From: an uncultured Oscillospiraceae bacterium
Lineage (GTDB): Bacteria; Bacillota; Clostridia; Oscillospirales; Acutalibacteraceae
Length of the DNA: 29,864 nt
Reading direction: 5' to 3'
Assembly: GCA_900554535.1 (NCBI GenBank)
Contig: USIA01000007.1
Location: 1-29,864, forward strand
The notes below the pieces were generated by a model. That model made no database searches. It had not been told where the DNA came from and saw only the letters and a program-made list of their open reading frames with translations. Below are positions 24,505 to 29,864 of the stretch, piece after piece; within the stretch, counting starts at the first letter, position 1; every line of letters starts with the position of its first letter. The translations under genes were made by a program, and so were the position numbers.

Positions 24505-26113
24505 AGCCAATCCCCCTGAACGCATCTTTCAGCATGGATTGTGACAATTCCTCAGATACCATCAGCAGACGCATTTCGTCCTGAATCCGGGCCATTTCTT
24601 TGGCATAGTCGATATCCAGATCATGGTCAATGAATTCGATATACTTGCTTGGGGCAAGAGAAAAGTCTTTATCCTCGATGGTGATATCATCGGGATTCCA
24701 TTTGTCTTTTTTCAGGATCTTCACAGACCGGCACAATTCCGCCACATCAGTATAGAGGGTCAGGTCTGTACTCTGCCACGCATTATAAATGCGTTTTACC
24801 TCCTGAATCTGTGCATCGGTCAAAACGGTCTTTTTCTTCTTTTTGCCCTTGTCGATAACAATTTCTTCAATGTTCTGATCCCACCGGCGCAGATCCACAA
24901 AGAGAACCTCTCCACGGCGGTCACGAACCTGTCTGCCATTTACCGTACCGGCATTCTTGTTCATGTTCACGATCCATAGAGTAACAGAGATATCAGTGGT
25001 ATAGAACATATCTCGGGGAAGAACAATAATCGCCTCAATTTTATCATTGATAAGGAGTTGTTTGCGGATGGCATATTCATCCGGATCATTCAAGGCACCA
25101 TTTGCAAGCAGGAAACCGGCAATGCCATGGTTTACATCCAGTTTGGAAATTATGTGCAAGATCCATGCGTAGTTCGCATTGGATGCACGAGGCACACCAT
25201 ATCCCTGCCAACGAGGGTCATCTAACAACTGATCTTCACCACGCCAACCCTTGAGGTTGAAGGGCGGATTTGCCATGATGAAATCGACCTTCTTATCCTT
25301 GTGTAGATCCTCGGTAAAGGTAGACGCGTTCTTTTCGCCCAGGTTATGGGAAATGCCACGGATAGCCAAGTTCATCTTGCACAGACGCCAAGTCTCCTGA
25401 ACGCTCTCCTGTCCAAGAATAGAGATATTCTGACGATTACCATTATGGCTCTGCACAAATCGGTGGGACTGTACAAACATACCACCCGATCCACAGCAGG
25501 GATCGTATACAACTCCGCTATATGGTTCAATTAATTCTGCTATCAACTGCACGATACAAGCTGGGGTATAAAATTCACCATCTTCCTTGGTGCCGGAAGC
25601 GGCATAAACTTGAAGGAAGTATTCATACACACGGCCGATAAGATCTTCCTCTTGGAATCGGGACTCATCGATTTTATTGACCTCATCGATGAGCTGCTTT
25701 ATTTTTTCCTTCGGCGCACCGAGGGTAGCATACAAATTCAGTGAGAGTGCTCCCTTCAGCGAAGGGTTAGCGGCCTCGATATCTGCCATCGCTTGGTCCA
25801 GAATAACCGCAATGTCATTGGCACCGGCATTCTTAACGATATAAGACCAACGGGCAGTCTCCTTCAGATAGAACACGTTCACTGCGTTGTAGAAGGAAAC
25901 CTTTTCAAGAAACGCAGGAATATCACCGTACTGTGCAATCAGTTCTGCACGACGCCTTTCAAACTTGTCACCTGCAAACTTCAAAAAGCACAGGCTAATA
26001 ACCGCATCGCGGTTTTTATCGGTACTGCCAACGCCACGCAGGGCGACACGGCAGTTCCATAAAACAGTTTCCAACGAAACTTCTTCAACCTTTTTCTTTG
26101 TAGCCTTTGCCAT
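24491..26113 (-). CDS. hsdM: Type I restriction-modification DNA methylase (M subunit)
   Basis: A 540-residue N6-adenine methylase subunit. The N-terminal 150 residues form the helical HsdM_N domain (LWNCRVALRGVGSTDKNRDAV ..., with FLKFAGDKFE). Then come GEFYTP (179-184), SAM motif I DPCCGSGG (204-211) and catalytic NPPF (282-285). The C-terminus is helical and contacts HsdS. The ATG at 26113, with AGAGG upstream, opens MAKATKKK; the 12 extra residues from 26149 lack a ribosome site. Methylation by HsdM2-HsdS protects the host, and hsdR downstream completes the system. All motifs are intact. Confidence 0.95.
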   Translation of the reverse strand: MAKATKKKVEEVSLETVLWNCRVALRGVGSTDKNRDAVISLCFLKFAGDKFERRRAELIAQYGDIPAFLEKVSFYNAVNVFYLKETARWSYIVKNAGANDIAVILDQAMADIEAANPSLKGALSLNLYATLGAPKEKIKQLIDEVNKIDESRFQEEDLIGRVYEYFLQVYAASGTKEDGEFYTPACIVQLIAELIEPYSGVVYDPCCGSGGMFVQSHRFVQSHNGNRQNISILGQESVQETWRLCKMNLAIRGISHNLGEKNASTFTEDLHKDKKVDFIMANPPFNLKGWRGEDQLLDDPRWQGYGVPRASNANYAWILHIISKLDVNHGIAGFLLANGALNDPDEYAIRKQLLINDKIEAIIVLPRDMFYTTDISVTLWIVNMNKNAGTVNGRQVRDRRGEVLFVDLRRWDQNIEEIVIDKGKKKKKTVLTDAQIQEVKRIYNAWQSTDLTLYTDVAELCRSVKILKKDKWNPDDITIEDKDFSLAPSKYIEFIDHDLDIDYAKEMARIQDEMRLLMVSEELSQSMLKDAFRGIGYGID

Positions 26114-26206
26114 ATATTTACCTCTTTCTGTGCCAGAGGCACATTTCATCAGGAAATTTACAATCCAGTATTTATTTTACAAACCTACATGTGCTAAATA
26201 ACGGAC

Positions 26207-26428
26207 TTATTCGTCTGCCTTCTCAATTTTTTCTTCTTCCGCTGCACCGCCGGAGCGAATCCAATCATCTACTTCGGACAACTTAAATTTCCACAGGCGA
26301 CCGACCTTGTATGCGGGCATATTGCGCTTGGCTATCCATTGCAGAATCGTCTCTCTGCCAACGCCCAAGTATTCCTGCACTTCCTTCAAAGTAGACCATT
26401 TTTCAATAATCATGTTGTTATCAGCCAC
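26207..26428 (-). CDS. Excisionase/MerR-type helix-turn-helix protein
   Basis: A 73-residue protein with a winged HTH of the excisionase type at about 10-60: TLKEVQEYLGVGRETILQWI (recognition helix), then KVGRLWKFKLSEVDDWI. An acidic tail follows (EEEKIEKADE). It starts with GTG at 26428 and GGAGG lies 8 bases upstream. It stands 16 bases after the FW-domain protein gene and 94 bases before hsdM. Such small HTH proteins often sit first in type I restriction operons and may regulate them. A true excisionase role for an integrase is possible but no integrase is in the window. Confidence 0.78.
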   Translation of the reverse strand: MADNNMIIEKWSTLKEVQEYLGVGRETILQWIAKRNMPAYKVGRLWKFKLSEVDDWIRSGGAAEEEKIEKADE

Positions 26429-26444
26429 TTGTTATCCTCCAGAC

Positions 26445-27248
26445 TTAAATATTGAATGTAACGTTAATAGTAAAATCAAAAACCAACCTGCTGTCCGGGA
26501 AGCAATTATTACCTTCAGAGTCTTGCATTTCCCACACACAGGAATAGGAGCCTTCAATGCCACGGGAGTTTGCTTCCGTGGTTATTTTTATATGCTCATA
26601 CGGTTTTGTATCCGGAATTTCAATCACAGTTGTTGCAATTTGAGGCTTGATGCCGCTTTGATTTACGCACACCAGCTTTCTTCCAGCCCAAACACAACGG
26701 CCTCGATTCTGTATGTTCCACTCGTGCCGAAACACTTGATAGCAATTTACATCGTGGTTTCTATCATGTTGCACATACAGGTCATCACCATCGTACAACC
26801 GCTTGTTGATTTCATAGTGACTGGAAACTTCTGCAACAATCGCATTTTCGTAGGCTTCCGGGATAATGCACTCCGCACTGTCATCTTTGCTGTTGATGAA
26901 TGCCGCAACTTGGCGGGCAAGCGCAACACACAAAAAAGTCTTGTTCCTCTCCAAGTTTGCCGGAACCGCAAAGGCATCTATCAATGCAGCTACATAATCC
27001 GAAGCGATATGATTCTCGTAGTAAGCTGCAATCCTGGTCTCGTCCACAGGCTTCGGAAAGTGCTTCTTCATATTTGAATTCAGCTTTTTTGTTCTTCCTT
27101 CATACACAGCCTTCAAATAATCATCGGAATAGTTGCGTGTAATTCCTGCCGCTTTGAACAAGCCCTTCAGATATTGCGCCTGTGATGAACAGCCAAACCA
27201 AGTCGGCTGACCAACGCTACAGAACTCCGAAAATGTCATTATAGCCAT
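26445..27248 (-). CDS. Unknown N-terminal domain fused to an NBR1/FW-type Ig-like domain
   Basis: A 267-residue protein and the first gene of the defence operon. Residues 1-140 are helical with a pattern FKAAGITRNYSDDYLKAVYE, then KKHFPKPVD and ALIDAFAVP; I do not know this domain. Residues about 165-267 look like a beta-sandwich of the NBR1 (FW, four-tryptophan) Ig-like type: the N-x-G-x-x-x-W pattern in HEWNIQNRGRCVWAG (W177, W187), then a P-x-E-H-I-x-I strand and GSYSCVWEMQDSEGNN (W239). In eukaryotes this fold binds proteins in autophagy and innate immunity; bacterial copies exist but are poorly understood. Here it may be a sensor or adaptor. AAGGCGG precedes the ATG, and the protein lacks a signal peptide. 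Domain call is from pattern recognition only. Confidence 0.6.
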   Translation of the reverse strand: MAIMTFSEFCSVGQPTWFGCSSQAQYLKGLFKAAGITRNYSDDYLKAVYEGRTKKLNSNMKKHFPKPVDETRIAAYYENHIASDYVAALIDAFAVPANLERNKTFLCVALARQVAAFINSKDDSAECIIPEAYENAIVAEVSSHYEINKRLYDGDDLYVQHDRNHDVNCYQVFRHEWNIQNRGRCVWAGRKLVCVNQSGIKPQIATTVIEIPDTKPYEHIKITTEANSRGIEGSYSCVWEMQDSEGNNCFPDSRLVFDFTINVTFNI

Positions 27249-27265
27249 CCATTCACCGCCTTTTC

Positions 27266-27297
27266 AAAAAGAACCACGAAAAAGAACCAAAGAACCA
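27266..27297. repeat. Three tandem AAAGAACCA repeats in the operon leader
   Basis: AAAGAACCA occurs at 27268-27276, 27281-27289 and 27289-27297; the first two are preceded by extra A bases. On the minus strand they read TGGTTCTTT three times in the untranslated leader, 20-50 bases before the start of the FW-domain gene. They could be a protein-binding site or an RNA-level control element. Confidence 0.5.
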
Positions 27298-27435
27298 TCC
27301 AACCAACGGCTTGACTATCTTCCACCCGAAAATTTGCCCAGGTACCATATAAGAGGCAGGTGGGAAATGCAACCCAGAAGGTTTCAGAGCGGTTCTCAAG
27401 GCTCTCGGAAATCGACCTAAACAGCCTTGATATTT

Positions 27436-27464
27436 TATTATATCACAAATTAATGAAAAAATCA
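27436..27464 (-). promoter_or_regulatory. Strong sigma-A-type promoter of the defence operon
   Basis: On the minus strand TTGATT (27464-27459) and a perfect TATAAT (27441-27436) are spaced by 17 bases, with the extended -10 TGA just before it. Transcription should start near 27,429, leaving a leader of about 180 bases before the FW-domain gene. No other comparable promoter or terminator was seen down to about 14,570, so it probably drives all nine genes. Confidence 0.75.
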
Positions 27465-27634
27465 ATATGACAAGGCAAAGACAGGCATTAACCCACAAAA
27501 ACTCACTTTGAGTTTAGAATGCCACCGCACTATCTTGTAATTCACCGGCCATGAATATTCCAGTGCAAGATGGATGCACAAAATCACAGCCACCTTTCTG
27601 GATAGGACGCTGATGCGACAAGGAGGGACAAGCA
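27465..27634. other. Spacer between divergent units
   Basis: Between the defence promoter and the first plus-strand gene I see no RNA gene or strong repeat. A 20-codon frame with ATG at 27551 (ending 27613) lacks a ribosome site and is not called. The junction between the defence island and the prophage-like module must lie in or near this stretch. Confidence 0.4.
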
Positions 27635-27829
27635 GTGACAAAATCTGAACGCAAAAACTGGATTATCAACATTGAAAACAGCGCTGCTGCAATCAGCGAC
27701 CAATTGGGTCAGGCAGTGGTTGACTCGGTTTTCAGAAGATACGGTGCTCTTGGTCTTTGGGATTTGAACCCGGTTCATCTTCCCGATGTATTCAGCGAAC
27801 TGTACACCATCGAAGCTGACTTAAGATAA
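27635..27829 (+). CDS. Small conserved-type protein, function unknown (64 aa)
   Basis: The frame starts with GTG and has AAGGAGGG 7 bases upstream, a strong reason to accept it. The 64 residues are TKSERKNWIINIENSAAAIS at the start, then a helix QAVVDSVFRRYGALGLWDLN and an acidic end FSELYTIEADLR. No transmembrane segment or known domain is visible. It precedes the attenuator-like leader of the sigma-like gene and is the first plus-strand gene of the prophage-like module. It resembles short helical proteins common in Clostridia elements, but I cannot name a family. Confidence 0.6.
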   Translation: MTKSERKNWIINIENSAAAISDQLGQAVVDSVFRRYGALGLWDLNPVHLPDVFSELYTIEADLR

Positions 27830-27898
27830 AACTTCGTCAGCCGTCCTGATCAAGACATTAAACTGCTCACCGCCTGGCGCCGCATCACCTGATCACTG

Positions 27899-27949
27899 AT
27901 GGCTCAACGGTATCTGGCGGTACAACTCAATATTACAGCTGCCTTTTGA
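27899..27949 (+). CDS. Possible 16-codon leader peptide
   Basis: ATG at 27899 to TGA at 27947-27949 encodes MAQRYLAVQLNITAAF. It ends 11 bases before the first hairpin of the leader region, the position expected for a translated leader controlling attenuation. No clear Shine-Dalgarno site precedes it, so the call depends on the RNA structures downstream. Confidence 0.35.
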   Translation: MAQRYLAVQLNITAAF

Positions 27950-27960
27950 GCGGGTTAGCT

Positions 27961-28071
27961 GCAATCCGAAACGGAGAGCTCCGTTTGGACTGCGGTTAGG
28001 TTTTTACACCCATTTTGTGGCAGCGCCCAGAGTCCTCCGTTTCGAGAAATCGACAAATGGAGGACTTTTTT
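27961..28071 (+). promoter_or_regulatory. Attenuator-like leader with mutually exclusive hairpins
   Basis: Hairpin A pairs GCAATCCGAAACGGA (27961-27975) with TCCGTTTGGACTGC (27980-27993). Hairpin B pairs AGTCCTCC (28031-28038) with GGAGGACT (28059-28066) and is followed by six T (28066-28071) and the ATG at 28072, so it is terminator-like and also hides the ribosome site GGAGGA. AAACGGAG (27969-27976) can pair equally well with CTCCGTTT at 27979-27986 or at 28035-28042, and the second choice would break hairpin B. Confidence 0.6.
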
Positions 28072-28584
28072 ATGAAAACCAATGAAAATCAGACCACATC
28101 AACCATCTACTACCGTCCGCTCAAGCAGTGGATCGAGGTCACCCCGGAACAGAAGCGTGACTGGGAGCGGTTCGTAGGGACTACCCGCAAGGCAAAACAG
28201 AGAGCCGGAGCTTGCTGCATCCCGTACAAAAAGAGCTACAGATGCGATGGTCTCTGCGATACCTGTGAGTTCCGCTGTATCCCAAAAAATGCTCCCCAGC
28301 ATCTCTCCATCGACACTGAAATGGAGAACGCTTACGAAAACGGCGTCTCCCGCATCAGCTTTCTTTCGGACAGCAAGCTGACAACGGAGATCGATATCGA
28401 CGCCCTGATCCTGAACGGTCTGCTCACGGAACTTCGGTCATCCGACCCGGAAAGCTACGAGATCCTTATGGCCATTGCAGACGGGCTTTCTGAACGAGCC
28501 GGTGCAGAGCGGCTACATATGCCCCGGAACACCTTTGTGTATAAGCGCAATCAGCTTCTGAAGCGGCTCAAAGAAAAATTCTAA
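28072..28584 (+). CDS. Cys-rich sigma-region-4-like DNA-binding protein
   Basis: A 170-residue protein from the ATG at 28072. The N-terminal half has KQWIEVTPEQKRDWERF and a Cys cluster at 48-69 (ACCIPYK, then CDGLCDTCEFRC), probably a zinc site. The C-terminal 55 residues (GLLTELRSSDPESYEILMAI, then DGLSERAGAERLHMPRNTFV and YKRNQLLKRLKEKF) form a helix-turn-helix like sigma factor region 4. Such proteins are common at the start of Clostridia prophage early modules, where they may direct transcription. Translation and transcription are probably controlled by the leader hairpins directly upstream. Confidence 0.7.
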   Translation: MKTNENQTTSTIYYRPLKQWIEVTPEQKRDWERFVGTTRKAKQRAGACCIPYKKSYRCDGLCDTCEFRCIPKNAPQHLSIDTEMENAYENGVSRISFLSDSKLTTEIDIDALILNGLLTELRSSDPESYEILMAIADGLSERAGAERLHMPRNTFVYKRNQLLKRLKEKF

Positions 28585-28599
28585 AATCTTTCGGCCAAC

Positions 28600-28661
28600 T
28601 CCTCCTTTCCTGTCCAGATGGGTCTGTGAAAGGCAACACAAGACGCCTTGGGAAAGGAGGA
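28600..28661 (+). promoter_or_regulatory. Hairpin hiding the ribosome site of the next small gene
   Basis: TCCTCCTTTCC (28600-28610) is perfectly complementary to GGAAAGGAGGA (28651-28661), which is the ribosome site of the gene starting at 28671. The loop is 40 bases. The upstream gene ends at 28584, before the hairpin, so its ribosomes would not open it. Confidence 0.5.
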
Positions 28662-28670
28662 ACCGCCGAT

Positions 28671-28895
28671 ATGAGTTACAACGCAAACCATTATGACGCC
28701 CGTGCCGACGAGGACATTGTTGATGTCCTGACCGCAATCAGCGTGGTGTCAAGGAGACTGGCAAGCAACCTGACTGCCGTACGTCAGCAGAGCAAATCCA
28801 GGGAAGGAGGAAAATCACATGAGCAGAATGAGCGATATGGCACAGACCATCGAAGATCTCCGCAGTGCTGCCGCTGCTATTTCGGATGCCGCTGA
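28671..28895 (+). CDS. Small prophage-type protein, function unknown
   Basis: A 74-residue frame beginning MSYNANHYDARADEDIVDVL, with AAAGGAGGAA about 10 bases before the ATG. The first 45 residues (helix VLTAISVVSRRLASNL) look natural. The last 25 or so overlap the next gene in another frame and are rich in Cys, Arg and His, as overlapping ends often are. It sits between the sigma-like gene and another small gene in a closely packed early operon. I do not know its function; the earlier in-frame ATG at 28626 lacks a good ribosome site. Confidence 0.55.
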   Translation: MSYNANHYDARADEDIVDVLTAISVVSRRLASNLTAVRQQSKSREGGKSHEQNERYGTDHRRSPQCCRCYFGCR

Positions 28896-29136
28896 CTGGC
28901 TGACGAAGACGTTCAGCGGAGAACCGCAGGCAGAGGACGCTCTTGTTTCTCCTCCCGAACCGGAACTGACGCTGGAGCAAGTTAGAGCCGTGCTTGCGGA
29001 CAAGTCCCGCCAGGGACACACCGCCGAGATCCGCGCTCTGCTTCAAAAACACGGCGCGTCCAAGCTGTCACAGATCGACCCTGCTCACTATAAGGCGTTA
29101 CTCGCCGAAGCAGAGGAATTGGCAGATGGCAGCTAA
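28819..29136 (+). CDS. Small prophage-type protein (105 aa), function unknown
   Basis: A 105-residue soluble protein with AAGGAGG 9 bases before its ATG. It begins MSRMSDMAQTIEDLRSAAAA. A C-terminal helical domain (LTLEQVRAVLADKSRQGHTA, then EIRALLQKHGASKLSQIDP and HYKALLAEAEEL) is a pattern seen in small Clostridia phage proteins sometimes labelled rRNA biogenesis protein rrp5, a name without real support. It overlaps the gene before by 77 bases and the DUF2800 gene after by 11, so it is part of one operon. Confidence 0.75.
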   Translation: MSRMSDMAQTIEDLRSAAAAISDAADWLTKTFSGEPQAEDALVSPPEPELTLEQVRAVLADKSRQGHTAEIRALLQKHGASKLSQIDPAHYKALLAEAEELADGS

Positions 29137-29864
29137 ACACGCAGTCTTATCCGCTTCTTCTTCTGAAAGGTGGCTCAACTGCCCGCCCTCCGCAAGGCTG
29201 TGCGAAGCCTACGAGGATAAGGGCAGCGACTACGCCGCCGAGGGGACGGACGCTCATGCGCTCTGTGAGTTCCGGCTGAAGCAGGCTCTGGGGCTTCCGG
29301 CAGACGATCCCATCGAAAACCTCTCCTGGTACAACGAGGAGATGGAGGACTGCGCCGCCGGGTATGCCGCCTATGTATCGGAACTTCTGGAGGTCGCAAA
29401 GCAGGCCTGCGCCGATCCGGTCATCCTGATCGAGCAGCGAGTGGATTTTTCCCGCTGGGTGCAGGACGGCTTCGGCACCGCCGACTGCATCGTCATCGCT
29501 GACGGCGAACTGAACATCGTGGACTATAAGCACGGCAAAGGCGTGGAGGTCAGCGCCGTGGATAATCCGCAGATGATGCTGTATGCCCTCGGCGCTCTGG
29601 AGATCTTTGACGGTATCTACGACATTGATACCGTCCGCATGACCATCTATCAACCCCGGAAATCGAATATCAGCGTCTGCGTCATGGAAAAGGACGATCT
29701 GCTCGAATGGGCGCAAAACGACCTGACCTATAAGGCAAAGCTGGCATACGAGGGCAGCGGCGATTTTCACTGCGGCGAATGGTGCCGGTTCTGCAAGGCA
29801 AAAGCCGAATGCCGGGAACGAGCCGAAGCCAATCTCGTACTTGCCCGATACGACTTTGAAAAGC
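29126..29864 (+). CDS. DUF2800 phage protein, PD-(D/E)XK nuclease-like (partial, runs off right edge)
   Basis: 246 codons are present with no stop before the edge. It begins MAAKHAVLSASSSERWLNCP, the usual DUF2800 opening, then SARLCEAYEDKGSDYAAEGT. The nuclease-like core has GTADCIVIADGELNIVDYKH (Asp in GTAD, then D-Y-K as the acidic/lysine pair), followed by DNPQMMLYALGA. A Cys group near the end (CGEWCRFC, then AEC) resembles the Fe-S cluster end of Cas4/AddB-like nucleases. In Clostridia prophages this gene belongs to the DNA replication/recombination module. AGAGGA precedes the ATG. Confidence 0.88.
   Translation, partial: MAAKHAVLSASSSERWLNCPPSARLCEAYEDKGSDYAAEGTDAHALCEFRLKQALGLPADDPIENLSWYNEEMEDCAAGYAAYVSELLEVAKQACADPVILIEQRVDFSRWVQDGFGTADCIVIADGELNIVDYKHGKGVEVSAVDNPQMMLYALGALEIFDGIYDIDTVRMTIYQPRKSNISVCVMEKDDLLEWAQNDLTYKAKLAYEGSGDFHCGEWCRFCKAKAECRERAEANLVLARYDFEK

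Noticed and set aside
27551..27613. 20-codon plus-strand frame (MNIPVQDGCTKSQ...)
   Set aside because: No ribosome site and no sign of conservation can be seen; chance is a sufficient explanation.
27755..27775. tRNA T-arm-like string GGGATTTGAACCC
   Set aside because: It lies inside the reading frame of the 64-residue gene, and no acceptor stem, D-arm or anticodon arm can be drawn around it.
1..29864. CRISPR array, rRNA or insertion sequence with terminal repeats
   Set aside because: No evenly spaced repeats, rRNA-like stretches or transposase genes were seen on either strand.

Overview
The window looks like a gut-type Clostridia (Firmicutes) chromosome segment or contig built from three blocks of mobile DNA. 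The lineage call is an inference. It rests on a Tn1549-like conjugative gene order, strong AAGGAGG-type ribosome sites, TTG/GTG starts and a DUF2800-type phage gene. I ran no database search.

Block 1 (1 to about 14,457, nearly all on the minus strand, GC-rich) is part of an integrative conjugative element. In transcription order, from high to low coordinates, it carries: a 5'-truncated adenine-methylase/SNF2-type helicase, a DUF3848 protein, a small protein with its own promoter, a DUF3991/Toprim primase-like protein, a fused XRE-HipA-like regulator/kinase, a DpnD/PcfM protein, two stem-loops that may be oriT, a DUF3789 microprotein, MobC, a MobP-type relaxase, a PcfB-like protein, an ArdC-like protein with a ruined zinc site, a small hypothetical protein, a VirD4-type coupling protein and a Maff2-like small membrane protein. 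Many genes overlap or abut, as in a transfer operon. Integrase, VirB4 and VirB6 genes are not in the window.

Block 2 (about 14,458 to 27,464, minus strand, visibly more AT-rich) is a defence island read from one good sigma-A-type promoter near 27,450. Its order is: a protein with a C-terminal NBR1/FW-type Ig-like fold, an excisionase-like HTH, HsdM, HsdS, an unknown protein, HsdR, HamA (DUF1837), HamB (helicase), and a GIY-YIG/DUF4357 nuclease. It therefore holds a complete type I restriction-modification system and a Hachiman-like pair in one tightly packed transcription unit. The HamA copy appears to lack the usual E-x-K residues of its nuclease fold, while the neighbouring GIY-YIG protein keeps its catalytic residues.

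Block 3 (about 27,465 to the right edge, plus strand) is the start of a prophage-like early module: a small conserved-looking ORF, a leader with mutually exclusive hairpins, a Cys-rich sigma-region-4-like protein, two small proteins and a DUF2800 PD-(D/E)XK/Fe-S-type protein that runs off the edge. Blocks 2 and 3 diverge from about 27,450-27,635. Block 1 breaks inside the helicase-methylase gene exactly at its SAM-binding motif. Several genes have ribosome sites buried in hairpins.
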